Shown here piece by piece: positions 1-6,503 of a stretch of DNA of 6,503 bases. Made by a program: the position numbers and the translations under genes. The first letter of the stretch is position 1. Each line of letters begins with the position of its first letter. The DNA lies in NCBI GenBank assembly GCA_017958245.1, contig JAGDDC010000105.1, positions 1-6,503 on the forward strand. The letters run 5' to 3'. The stretch is from Lachnospiraceae bacterium (GTDB lineage: Bacteria; Bacillota_A; Clostridia; Lachnospirales; Lachnospiraceae). Below the pieces are notes generated by a model. It did no database searches. It was not told the origin of the DNA and worked only from the letters and a program-made list of their open reading frames with translations.

Positions 1-584
1 AGGACAGCTCCGACGAAGGCGCCCTTGTCTCGACGGGCATCTACGTTGTGAGAAGGAGGCTCCTGATCGACCTGATCGAAGCCGCAGCCGAGGAGGAGCG
101 CTACGATCTCGTGAACGATATAATCGTCCGCTACCTCGACATGAAGAAAATCTTCTCGTACGAGCACAAGGAGTACTGGCGCAACGTCTCCTCCGTTGAG
201 GAGTATTACGCGACGAACATGGATTTCTTAAAGAGGGACGTGCGTGATTATTTCTTCAGGGAGTACCCCGACGTCTACTCGAAGGTGGACGATCTCGCGC
301 CCGCCAAGTACAACGCAGGCGCCTACGTGCGCAACAGTCTCGTCTCGAGCGGCAGCATCATCAACGGACACGTTGAGAACTCACTGATTTTCAAGAAGGT
401 CTACGTTGGAAACAACTGTGTGATCAAGAACTCGATCATACTGAACGACGTACACATCGGAGACAACACGACCATCGAGAACTGCATCGTGGAGAGCAGG
501 GACACCATCCGCCCCAACAGTAATTATTTCGGGGACGGGCAGGTGAAGATAGTGGTGGAGAAGAACGAGAGATATATTATTTGA
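1..584 (+). CDS. glgD: GlgD, glucose-1-phosphate adenylyltransferase GlgD subunit (C-terminal part, 5' end outside window)
   Basis: The reading frame is open from position 3 to the TGA at 582-584, giving 193 visible residues of a family usually about 370 long, so roughly the C-terminal half is present. The frame enters from the left edge. The GTG at 48 lies inside the conserved GIYVV strand and is not the start. The visible part begins at the end of the nucleotidyltransferase domain and passes through a YWRNVSSVEEYY segment typical of ADP-glucose pyrophosphorylases. It ends in a left-handed beta-helix of hexapeptide-like repeats (VRNSLVSSGSII, VENSLIFKKVYVG, IKNSIILNDVHIG, IENCIVES). GlgD is the Firmicute partner of catalytic GlgC in making ADP-glucose for glycogen in the cytoplasm. 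The sequence resembles GlgD more than GlgC (KYNAGAYVRNSLVSSG rather than the GlgC form), but the catalytic half is not visible. glgC would be expected just upstream. A strong terminator follows directly. Confidence 0.88.
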   Translation, partial: DSSDEGALVSTGIYVVRRRLLIDLIEAAAEEERYDLVNDIIVRYLDMKKIFSYEHKEYWRNVSSVEEYYATNMDFLKRDVRDYFFREYPDVYSKVDDLAPAKYNAGAYVRNSLVSSGSIINGHVENSLIFKKVYVGNNCVIKNSIILNDVHIGDNTTIENCIVESRDTIRPNSNYFGDGQVKIVVEKNERYII

Positions 585-590
585 CAAACA

Positions 591-622
591 GGCGAGCGGC
601 CACGAGTCGCTCGCCTTTTCTT
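591..622 (+). terminator. Intrinsic terminator after glgD
   Basis: A 10-bp stem (591-600 with 606-615, one G-U pair) closes a 5-nt CACGA loop and is followed by TTTTCTT. It starts 6 nt after the glgD stop. On the opposite strand no T-tract follows the stem, so it acts mainly on plus-strand transcripts. Confidence 0.85.
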
Positions 623-635
623 ATACGCAAATAAC

Positions 636-664
636 GATAAAACAGGCGGGCTGCCCGACTGTTT
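636..664 (-). terminator. Probable intrinsic terminator of prfC
   Basis: Immediately after the prfC stop, read on the minus strand, AAACAG at 664-659 pairs with CTGTTT at 645-640. Four more G-C-rich pairs lie inside a single mismatch around a 3-nt loop. The stem ends in T residues that continue as TTTTAT, a modest U-tract. It lies back to back with the glgD terminator, as expected between convergent genes. It is weaker than the other two terminators in the window. Confidence 0.6.
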
Positions 665-665
665 G

Positions 666-2252
666 TCAGTTTCTCGAGAACTCCGCGAGCACGAGTCCTT
701 TGTTGCGGTCGCAGACGGTTCCGATGGACCACTGGTGGCCGAAGAGGAGCAGGGGGTTGCCCTTCATGTCTTTTACGCGCTTGCTGTCTGAGGTGAGCGA
801 GAGGTCTTCGAGCGGTACAGGAGTCTGCTCTACCCAGCGTATGTACTCGTAGGGCAGGGTGTCCATGCCGATCTCGACGCCGTATTCGCTCTCAAGTCTG
901 TATTTGAGCACGTCACCCTGAAGGGTTCCGACTACACCCACTATGATCTCTTCCATGCCGGTCTGGTACTCCTGGAAGATCTGGATCGCGCCTTCCTGTG
1001 CGATCTGAGTGACGCCCTTCACGAACTGCTTGCGCTTCATGGTGTCGGTCTGTCTGATCTTTGCAAAATGCTCAGGCGCAAATGTGGGTATGCCCTCGTA
1101 AGAGAACTTTTCTCCCACGGCGCAGATCGTATCGCCTATTGAGAAGATGCCCGGGTCGAAGACTCCGATTATGTCTCCTGCGTAGGCCTCGTCGAGGATC
1201 TTGCGGTCCTGGGCCATGAGCTGCTGGGGCTGGGAGAGCCTGAGCTTCCTGTCCCCCTGAACGTGGTACACTTCCTCCTGCGCGTCGAACCTGCCCGAAC
1301 AGATCCTCATGAACGCGATCCTGTCGCGGTGAGCCTTGTTCATGTTCGCCTGTATCTTGAAGACGAAAGCGGAGAACTTCTCCTTCATCGGATCGATCAC
1401 GCCCTTGTCAGAAGTCCTTGAGAGCGGCGATGTCGTCATCTTCAGGAAATGCTCAAGGAAGGTCTGCACTCCGAAATTTGTGAGCGCGGATCCGAAGAAC
1501 ACGGGCGTCAGCTTGCCCTCTCGCACCATGTCGAGGTCGAACTCCGTCGTGGCGCCGTCTATCAGCTCAATCTCCTCGGAGAGCTTCTCATGTGCTTCTT
1601 TTCCTATGATCCCGTCGAGTGAGGGATCACCGATCTTCGCCTCAACGGTGTCCACCGCCTTCATGCCGTTGTTTGCGGCGTAGAAGCGGCTGATCGTCTG
1701 CGTCTCCCTGTCGTATACGCCCTGAAACCCCTTGCCCGAACCTATAGGCCAGTTCATGGGACAGGTCGAGATCCCGAGCACTGTCTCTATCTCGTCGAGG
1801 AGCTCGTAGGTGTCGCGCGCCTCACGGTCCATCTTGTTTATAAACGTAAATATAGGTATATGCCTCATGACGCACACCTTGAACAGCTTCTTGGTCTGCG
1901 CCTCAACGCCCTTCGAACCGTCGATCACCATCACCGCAGAGTCAGCAGCCATCAGTGTCCTGTAGGTGTCCTCCGAGAAATCCTGGTGTCCCGGCGTATC
2001 CAGTATGTTTATGCAATACCCCTCGTAGTCAAACTGCATGACAGACGAAGTAACGGAGATACCTCTCTCCTTCTCGATCTCCATCCAGTCAGACACCGCG
2101 TGTCTCGCAGTCTTCTTCGCCTTCACAGACCCCGCAAGATTTATAGCACCCCCGTAAAGCAACAGCTTCTCCGTAAGTGTCGTCTTTCCCGCGTCAGGGT
2201 GCGAAATGATCGCAAAGGTTCTTCTTCTCTCTATCTCTTTTTACACATTCAT
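666..2252 (-). CDS. prfC: Peptide chain release factor 3 (RF3), with an in-frame TAA at codon 4
   Basis: RF3 is a cytoplasmic translational GTPase that removes RF1/RF2 from the ribosome after peptide release. Counting from the ATG at 2252-2250, the frame shows the G1 P-loop HPDAGKTT (residues 18-25), the switch I region ERGISVTSS, G3 DTPGH (85-89) and G4 NKMD (139-142). The RF3 middle and C-terminal domains follow (FVFKIQANM, HRDRIAFMR, GIPTFAPE). About 524 residues lie after the TAA, a normal family length. The TAA at 2243-2241 separates ATG-AAT-GTG from the conserved start KEIERRRTFAII. No ATG, GTG or TTG occurs in frame between that stop and the P-loop. The first, TTG at 2162, would delete the P-loop and cannot give a working GTPase. 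I therefore place the gene start at ATG 2252, which has GGAG 7 nt upstream. An overlapping ATG at 2248 in another frame would join the gene after a -1 slip at AAAAAG. The gene may be recoded, recently broken, or carry a one-base indel error. It is probably monocistronic. Confidence 0.9.
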
Positions 2253-2259
2253 AACAATA

Positions 2260-2263
2260 CTCC
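2260..2263 (-). promoter_or_regulatory. Ribosome binding site of prfC
   Basis: GGAG lies 7 nt before the ATG at 2252 and 11 nt before the overlapping ATG at 2248. The first spacing is optimal and the second acceptable. This marks the translation start well upstream of the TTG at 2162 and places it before the in-frame TAA. Confidence 0.7.
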
Positions 2264-2338
2264 GCTCAAAATCCGCTTCCACAGCGTTCCTAACACATCT
2301 TCGCCCGGAATCTGCCTTCCAAAGCATACACTTGTATA

Positions 2339-2367
2339 AATATATGCCACAACCGCCCTTTTTTCAA
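2339..2367 (-). promoter_or_regulatory. Sigma70-type promoter of prfC
   Basis: On the minus strand, TTGAAA (2367-2362) and TATATT (2344-2339) are separated by exactly 17 nt. This predicts a transcript start near 2332 and an 80-nt leader before the prfC ATG. An 11-bp interrupted palindrome CACAT-G-ATGTG (2385-2395) sits about 18 bp upstream of the -35 box and could be an operator, but nothing else supports that. Confidence 0.6.
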
Positions 2368-2474
2368 GTCCTTTTTCATCCGTCCACATGATGTGTGTCC
2401 GCAAATAATACTTCCCCACTCCCCACATCTTACCTCCGGATGAGAAGGCTGCCGCATTTTCGACGGGCCCTTTT

Positions 2475-2502
2475 CAGAGTTCGAATTCTGCGGGCGCGCC
2501 CG
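2475..2502. repeat. Two adjacent palindromes
   Basis: Positions 2475-2490 (CAGAGTTCGAATTCTG) form a 16-bp palindrome with a single G/T imperfection. Positions 2491-2502 (CGGGCGCGCCCG) form a perfect 12-bp palindrome directly after it. They lie between the outer and inner inverted repeats of the surrounding block. Confidence 0.7.
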
Positions 2503-2625
2503 TAAGGATTTTTGAGGGGTATGGAGCGACGCCGGCGCTTAGCGAGCACAAGCCCTGCGCAGTGCGAGCATAGCGTCCGCTGCGTCGCGAATTAAGGCGC
2601 AAGCCGTCCCCGAAAAAACCTTACG
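2501..2625. repeat. Inner inverted repeat with GC-rich core
   Basis: The arms CGTAAGG-A-TTTTT-GA-GGGG (2501-2519) and CCCC-G-AAAAAA-CCTTACG (2608-2625) pair over 16 bases with two small internal interruptions. The core contains a further GCGACG (2525-2530) / CGTCGC (2583-2588) pair and GCGCT (2535-2539) / AGCGT (2572-2576 region). RNA or single-stranded DNA from either strand could fold into a long branched stem. Function is unknown; a structured RNA or a repeat element are both possible. Confidence 0.5.
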
Positions 2626-2647
2626 TGGCAGCCCACAATCTCCCCGT

Positions 2648-2680
2648 GAAAAAAAGGGCCGCCGCATATGCGGCAGCCCT
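2648..2680 (-). terminator. Intrinsic terminator of the atp operon
   Basis: On the minus strand, 5 nt after the atpD stop, AGGGCT-GCCGC pairs with GCGGC-GGCCCT around ATAT (one U-G pair), and seven Ts follow (2655-2649). It is the strongest terminator in the window and ends the A-B-D transcript, so prfC must use its own promoter. Confidence 0.9.
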
Positions 2681-2685
2681 CTCAT

Positions 2686-3366
2686 TTACCCTTGTTGTGC
2701 TCTCTCGAGCATCTTTTCCTTGTAATGGTGCTTCTGTTCAAGCATCATATCCTTAACCTTCATCAGCCTTATCTGTGTACTTCTCTCGTTCTCATCAAGC
2801 TTCATCTTGATGTATTTGATCTTCTCCTGCATATCCGGGATCATGACGTGCTCGAGGGCGTTAACCCTTCGCCTCGTCTTCTCGATCTCCGCCGCCATCA
2901 GGGCGCAGGATTTCTCGATCTCCGCGAGTTTCAGCAGATCCGGCAGTATATCCGCCACCGAGGTCACCGCGTCATCCAGATCGCTCGAGGTGAACGCGTA
3001 ACCGTAGCAATACATATCGTTTGGATCCGAGGTCCTGGTGCCGTACTCGAAGACAGGAATGTCAACACTCATGACGTTCTTCTTCGACACCTCGAGGCTC
3101 ACCTCCTGGCAGGGTGCCATGAGGGCTTCGTTCATAGCCTCGTTCTCCATGGCTGCTCTCGCAAGAACGAATCTCTTGTTCGCGGCGGTTATACCGCCCT
3201 CAACCTTCTCGCGGAGCGCCTTGTTTTCTCTAACAAGATCAAGGAACTGACGCATGAGCTCATCTCGTTTATCCTTCAGGAGCTTGTGCCCGCGGATAGC
3301 TGTTGTCAGCTTTCCCTTGAGGCGCGTGAGCTCCATACGGGTAGGATTAACCTGCGTACCGGCCAT
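2686..3366 (-). CDS. atpD: V-type ATP synthase/ATPase subunit D (central rotor stalk)
   Basis: The 226-residue protein matches the usual 200-230 length of the V/A-ATPase D subunit. It begins with the hallmark NPTRMELTRLKGKLTTA followed by RGHKLLKDKRDEL, which forms the first helix of the long antiparallel coiled coil. The middle (about residues 85-150) is a short less helical segment, and the C-terminal helix (about 150-220: EIEKTRRRVNALEHVMIPDM, then IKYIKMKLDE) completes the coiled coil. Subunit D is the shaft that rotates inside the A3B3 head and couples ATP hydrolysis or synthesis to ion movement through the membrane ring. The start ATG has GGAG 7 nt upstream. It is the last gene of the operon, 81 nt after atpB, and is followed at once by a terminator. 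The name ntpD is also used. No sign of damage. Confidence 0.95.
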   Translation of the reverse strand: MAGTQVNPTRMELTRLKGKLTTAIRGHKLLKDKRDELMRQFLDLVRENKALREKVEGGITAANKRFVLARAAMENEAMNEALMAPCQEVSLEVSKKNVMSVDIPVFEYGTRTSDPNDMYCYGYAFTSSDLDDAVTSVADILPDLLKLAEIEKSCALMAAEIEKTRRRVNALEHVMIPDMQEKIKYIKMKLDENERSTQIRLMKVKDMMLEQKHHYKEKMLERAQQG

Positions 3367-3373
3367 AATCTGT

Positions 3374-3380
3374 CTCCTTT
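3374..3380 (-). promoter_or_regulatory. Ribosome binding site of atpD
   Basis: AAAGGAG ends 7 nt before the atpD ATG. It is strong and independent of the end of atpB, so D can be translated without coupling to B. Confidence 0.8.
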
Positions 3381-3395
3381 CTTATCCGATCTCTT

Positions 3396-3425
3396 CTCTG
3401 CCAGTCCGTAGGACAGGCGGCAGAG
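3396..3425 (-). other. Intercistronic hairpin between atpB and atpD
   Basis: The 81-nt gap between atpB and atpD holds a stem of CTCTGCC with GGCAGAG (7 bp). After an uneven internal loop there is a second GTCC/GGAC stem with a TAC loop. No T-tract follows, so it is not an intrinsic terminator. A transcript-stability or processing element that sets the ratio of D (one per complex) to A and B (three each) is a reasonable inference, not shown by the sequence. Confidence 0.6.
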
Positions 3426-3447
3426 GTTTCTTCGCGCGGGCTCCGTA

Positions 3448-4821
3448 TCAGAACTTTCCGTAGTACTTGTCGAGGAACTCGTCCTTGATACGTTTGAGCT
3501 CGGCTCTCGGAAGTATGGAGAGCAGTTTCCAGCCGATCTCGAGGGTCTCCTCGATGTCTCGGTTGGCCTCATAGCCCTGAGATACATACTCTTTCTCGAA
3601 GCGGTCCGCAAACTCCGCGTACAGCTTGTCGATGTCCGTGAGGGCTGCCTCGCCGAGTACGACCATGAGTTCCTTTGCTTCCTTGCCTCGCGCATATGCA
3701 GCGAAGAGCTGGTTCATGGTGTTCGCGTGGTCCGCACGGGTCTTGCCCTCGCCGATACCCTTATCCTTCAGACGCGAAAGCGAAGGAAGAACGTTGATCG
3801 GAGGTACAACACCCTGGCGGTGAAGCTCACGGGAGAGGATGATCTGACCCTCGGTGATGTAACCGGTGAGGTCGGGGATGGGATGAGTCTTGTCATCCTC
3901 GGGCATGGTGAGGATCGGTATCATGGTGATACTTCCCTTCTTGCCCTTCTGACGTCCGGCGCGCTCATAGAGCGAAGCCAGGTCAGTGTACATGTATCCG
4001 GGATAACCACGGCGTCCGGGAACTTCCTTACGTGCAGCGGAAACCTCACGGAGTGAGTCAGCGTAGTTCGTGATATCCGTGAGGATAACAAGAACGTGCA
4101 TATCCTTCTCAAAAGCGAGATACTCAGCCGCGGTGAGCGCCATACGAGGTGTTGCGATACGCTCTACGGCGGGGTCATTTGCGAGGTTGATGAACATGAC
4201 TGAACGGTCGATAGCTCCGGTCTCACGGAAGCTCTCCGTGAAGAAGTTCGCCTCCTCGAAGGTGATACCCATCGCAGCGAATACAACCGCGAACTGCTCG
4301 TCCGTACCGCGAACCTTCGCCTGCCTTGCGATCTGTGCTGCAAGCTCCGCATGCGGAAGACCCGATGCGGAGAAGATGGGAAGCTTCTGTCCGCGGACGA
4401 GGGTGTTCAGACCGTCGATAGCCGAAACGCCCGTCTGAATGAACTCCTGGGGGTAGTTTCTTGCCGCAGGGTTCATGGGGAGTCCGTTTACGTCCATCCT
4501 CTTGTCGGGAAGGATCTCGGGGCCGTTGTCTATGGGACGTCCGAGTCCGTCAAACACACGGCTGAGCATATCTTCCGATACGCCGAGCTCCATGGTCCTT
4601 CCGAGGAATCTTACCTTGCTGTCGGAGAGGTTGATACCGGTCGAAGCCTCGAAGAGCTGTACCAGTGCGTTTCCGCCGTCGATCTCGAGGACCTTACAGC
4701 GGCGCTTCTCACCATTTGCAAGCTCAATCTCTGCGAGTTCGTTGTAGGCCACACCGTCAACGCCCGAAACCATCATAAGAGGACCCGCTACCTCCTGTAT
4801 TGTTCTGTATTCCTTCGGCAT
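3448..4821 (-). CDS. atpB: V-type ATP synthase/ATPase subunit B (non-catalytic head subunit)
   Basis: The protein of 457 residues has the normal B-subunit length (about 455-465). It has the N-terminal beta-barrel (residues 1-70), then [12 protein letters not shown] (about 90-101) and [15 protein letters not shown]. In place of a Walker A motif it has the degenerate [10 protein letters not shown] at 151-160, the mark of the B subunit rather than the catalytic A subunit. Arg350 in [10 protein letters not shown] matches the arginine finger that reaches into the neighbouring A-subunit active site. [20 protein letters not shown] (271-289) is the family signature. Three copies alternate with three A subunits in the cytoplasmic head. 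The ATG start shares its A with the TAA stop of atpA (TAATG), so translation is probably coupled. The C-terminus ends at TGA. Also called ntpB. No defects seen. Confidence 0.97.
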   Translation of the reverse strand: MPKEYRTIQEVAGPLMMVSGVDGVAYNELAEIELANGEKRRCKVLEIDGGNALVQLFEASTGINLSDSKVRFLGRTMELGVSEDMLSRVFDGLGRPIDNGPEILPDKRMDVNGLPMNPAARNYPQEFIQTGVSAIDGLNTLVRGQKLPIFSASGLPHAELAAQIARQAKVRGTDEQFAVVFAAMGITFEEANFFTESFRETGAIDRSVMFINLANDPAVERIATPRMALTAAEYLAFEKDMHVLVILTDITNYADSLREVSAARKEVPGRRGYPGYMYTDLASLYERAGRQKGKKGSITMIPILTMPEDDKTHPIPDLTGYITEGQIILSRELHRQGVVPPINVLPSLSRLKDKGIGEGKTRADHANTMNQLFAAYARGKEAKELMVVLGEAALTDIDKLYAEFADRFEKEYVSQGYEANRDIEETLEIGWKLLSILPRAELKRIKDEFLDKYYGKF

Positions 4822-6503
4822 TAGTCCTCATCTCCTTTCAGTGCGTCGATCTCAACGTGAAGCTGATGGATGATATCGTCATACTCTTTCGCAAGATCTT
4901 CGTTCTTGATGTATTTATAACGTCCGATCCTCTCACGCACGGGAAGCGTTGAGATCTTGTCGATCGAAGCTCCCTCCTTGAGGGCTGCGAGCGCGATGTC
5001 GTAGAACTCGAGCACAAGGTTCATCATCCTGTACTGCTTCTCGAGAGGCGTGTAGGTGTCGACCTCGTGGAACGCATCCTGATGCAGGAAGTCCTCACGG
5101 ATAGATCTGGAAGCCTCGAGCTTGAGCCTGTCGGGAGCCGAGAGGGCATCCATACCGACGAGCTGCACGATCTCCTGGAGTGAAGCCTCGTCCGAGAGGA
5201 GACTCATGATCCTGCCTCGGCACTCCATCCAGGGGCCGCCTGCGGCTTCGTTAAACCACTTGGTCATGTTGTCTATATAGTTTGAGTAACTTGTCAGCCA
5301 GTTGATCGCCGGGAAATGACGCTTGTAGGCGAGGCCTGCGTCGAGCGACCAGAAGACCTTTACGATACGCAGTGTAGCCTGCGATACGGGCTCGGATATA
5401 TCACCGCCGGGAGGCGAAACCGCGCCGATAACAGAGAGCGCACCCTCACGGCCTTCCGTTCCGTTCGAGATAACACGTCCCGCGCGCTCATAGAACTGAG
5501 CAAGACGCGATCCGAGGTATGCGGGGTAACCTTCCTCACCGGGCATCTCCTCGAGACGTCCGGACATCTCACGGAGAGCCTCCGCCCAACGTGATGTCGA
5601 GTCGGCCATCAGCGCTACCGAGTATCCCATGTCACGGAAGTACTCAGCGATCGTGATACCTACGTAGATGGATGCCTCACGTGCCGCAACGGGCATATCC
5701 GAGGTGTTTGCTATGAGGACGGTTCGCTCCATGAGAGAGTGGCCGGTCTTCGGGTCCTTGAGTTCGGGGAACTCGTTGAGAACGTCGGTCATCTCGTTAC
5801 CACGCTCGCCGCAGCCGATGTAGACTACGATGTCCGCATCCGCCCACTTTGCAAGCTGGTGCTGAACGACTGTCTTTCCGCTTCCGAAAGGTCCGGGAAC
5901 GGCTGCAACACCGCCCTTTGCGATCGGGAAGAGCGCATCGATGACACGCTGTCCTGTGATCAGCGGCATCTCGGGCGAGAGCTTCTCTTTGTAGGGACGG
6001 CCCTTGCGGACGGGCCATTTCTGGAGCATGGAGACCTTGATCTCCTGTCCGTCTTCGCCTTCAAGGACACATACCGTATCCTCTACCTTGTAGTCACCCT
6101 CGTTGATCGACTTGATCGTACCCGCTATGCCGTTCGGGATCATGATCTTCTGCTCAACGATGGGAGTCTCGCGAACGGTTCCTATGATGTCGCCGCCGAT
6201 GACTTTCGTCCCGACAGCTGCGGTAGGCCGGAAATGCCATACCTGTTCTCTCTCAAGCGAGGGTACTTCGATGCCTCGCGTAAGGTTGTTGCCTGTCTGT
6301 TCCATGATCCTTACAAGAGGTCTCTGAATTCCGTCGTAAATACTTCCGATAAGTCCGGGTCCGAGTTCTACGCTAAGGGGAGCCCCCGTCGACTCGACAG
6401 GCGCGCCCGGACCAAGTCCCGATGTCTCCTCGTAAACCTGTACAGACGCCTGGTCTCCGTGGATCTCGATGATCTCTCCGATCAGACGCTGGTCGCTGAC
6501 GCG
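4821..6503 (-). CDS. atpA: V-type ATP synthase/ATPase catalytic subunit A (N-terminus outside window)
   Basis: The frame runs open from the right edge to the TAA at 4823-4821, giving 560 visible residues of a family near 590. The ATG at 6305 is internal ([16 protein letters not shown] is a conserved inner segment), and 66 further in-frame codons upstream match the family ([12 protein letters not shown], then [18 protein letters not shown]). The Walker A motif GPFGSGKT is at visible residues 204-211 (nt 5871-5894). GERGNE carries the catalytic glutamate at visible residue 233, and [13 protein letters not shown] with the signature [20 protein letters not shown] follow. The A-subunit-specific insertion domain lies before the P-loop. 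The intact Walker A and catalytic Glu identify the ATP-hydrolysing or synthesising subunit. Whether the enzyme moves Na+ or H+ cannot be told without the K subunit. By comparison with family numbering about 28 N-terminal residues are missing. Also called ntpA. Confidence 0.97.
   Translation of the reverse strand, partial: RVSDQRLIGEIIEIHGDQASVQVYEETSGLGPGAPVESTGAPLSVELGPGLIGSIYDGIQRPLVRIMEQTGNNLTRGIEVPSLEREQVWHFRPTAAVGTKVIGGDIIGTVRETPIVEQKIMIPNGIAGTIKSINEGDYKVEDTVCVLEGEDGQEIKVSMLQKWPVRKGRPYKEKLSPEMPLITGQRVIDALFPIAKGGVAAVPGPFGSGKTVVQHQLAKWADADIVVYIGCGERGNEMTDVLNEFPELKDPKTGHSLMERTVLIANTSDMPVAAREASIYVGITIAEYFRDMGYSVALMADSTSRWAEALREMSGRLEEMPGEEGYPAYLGSRLAQFYERAGRVISNGTEGREGALSVIGAVSPPGGDISEPVSQATLRIVKVFWSLDAGLAYKRHFPAINWLTSYSNYIDNMTKWFNEAAGGPWMECRGRIMSLLSDEASLQEIVQLVGMDALSAPDRLKLEASRSIREDFLHQDAFHEVDTYTPLEKQYRMMNLVLEFYDIALAALKEGASIDKISTLPVRERIGRYKYIKNEDLAKEYDDIIHQLHVEIDALKGDED
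4826..4838 (-). promoter_or_regulatory. Ribosome binding site of atpB inside the end of atpA
   Basis: AAAGGAG (4838-4832) lies 10 nt and a second GAGG (4829-4826) 4 nt before the atpB ATG, all within the last codons of atpA. Two candidate anti-SD matches together with the TAATG overlap support termination-reinitiation coupling. Confidence 0.65.

Larger units (their letters stand above)
2440..2685. repeat. 246-bp inverted-repeat-bounded palindromic block (possible MITE-like or intergenic repeat element)
   Basis: The two ends, 2440-2475 and the reverse complement of 2648-2685, are imperfect inverted copies of about 36 bp. Both read ATGAGA-A/G-GGCTGCCGCAT, then a variable core, then GGCCC and a T-run. 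The right copy forms the working atpD terminator. The left copy has lost most of its hairpin pairing. Inside lie two adjacent palindromes (2475-2490 and 2491-2502), a second inverted repeat (2501-2519 with 2608-2625), and a GC-rich core with repeated AGCGAGCA/GCGAGCATAGCG-type motifs. No coding frame with a ribosome binding site is seen. Identity as a mobile or dispersed repeat is an inference; other genomic copies would be needed to prove it. Confidence 0.5.

Noticed and set aside
666..2162. prfC starting at the TTG at 2162
   Set aside because: This start removes the conserved first 26 residues including the P-loop HPDAGKTT. The upstream frame still encodes these conserved residues, so the true gene is longer.
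2241..2243. Reassignment of UAA to a sense codon in this organism
   Set aside because: atpA and atpD both end in TAA exactly where their protein families end, so UAA is a normal stop here.
1860..2339. 159-codon plus-strand open frame covering the start of prfC
   Set aside because: It is antisense to the conserved RF3 GTPase domain, is rich in Arg/His/Leu as expected of a shadow frame, and has no ribosome binding site.
2648..2680. Bidirectional function of the atp terminator
   Set aside because: On the plus strand the stem is followed by CTCATTTACC with no T-tract, and no plus-strand gene approaches it from the left.
2668..3411. 247-codon plus-strand open frame
   Set aside because: It lies antisense over atpD, whose protein is an unmistakable V-ATPase D subunit. 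The plus-strand product is a low-complexity His/Leu-rich sequence without family resemblance or a ribosome binding site.
4821..6305. atpA starting at the ATG at 6305
   Set aside because: The 66 in-frame codons upstream to the window edge encode conserved A-subunit sequence, so this ATG is an internal methionine.
1..6503. CRISPR array, tRNA or rRNA gene, transposase or phage gene, defence system
   Set aside because: No regularly spaced direct repeats, tRNA-like cloverleaf with CCA end, rRNA-like sequence, or recognisable mobile or defence protein was seen on either strand.

Overview
The window looks like chromosomal DNA of a fairly GC-rich anaerobic Firmicute (Bacillota), most likely a Clostridia/Lachnospiraceae-type bacterium. 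The evidence is a GlgD-type glycogen-synthesis protein, a Firmicute-like peptide-chain release factor 3, strong AGGAG-type ribosome binding sites, and a V-type (A/V) ATPase operon with subunits in the order A-B-D. The taxonomic call is an inference from protein resemblance and is not proven.

Layout. (1) Positions 1-584, plus strand: the C-terminal half of glgD, cut by the window edge and followed by a good intrinsic terminator. (2) Positions 666-2252, minus strand, convergent with glgD: prfC (RF3), intact from its P-loop to its stop, but with a TAA stop codon at what should be codon 4. A sigma70-like promoter and a good ribosome binding site lie upstream. (3) Positions 2253-2685: a non-coding stretch of about 430 bp. 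Its half nearest prfC holds the prfC promoter and leader. The half nearest atpD is a 246-bp inverted-repeat-bounded block rich in palindromes, and one end of that block is the atp operon terminator. (4) Positions 2686-6503, minus strand: atpD, atpB and atpA (A is cut at its N-terminus by the window edge). A and B overlap by one base (TAATG). B and D are separated by 81 nt containing a hairpin.

How the genes work together. AtpA and AtpB form the A3B3 catalytic head of a rotary V-type ATPase, and AtpD is its central rotor stalk. The membrane and peripheral-stalk subunits should lie upstream, beyond position 6503. RF3 is a GTPase that recycles RF1/RF2 from ribosomes after termination. GlgD is the regulatory or second subunit of ADP-glucose pyrophosphorylase in glycogen synthesis. 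Nothing suggests a functional link among the three units.

Most of the window is ordinary housekeeping sequence. Two places deserve attention. One is the stop codon at the start of prfC, which overlaps an alternative ATG and an A5G slippery-like tract: either recoding of a release-factor gene, a recent lesion, or an indel error. The other is the 2440-2685 nested palindromic block, which looks like a dispersed intergenic repeat or MITE-like element that may have supplied or copied the atpD terminator.
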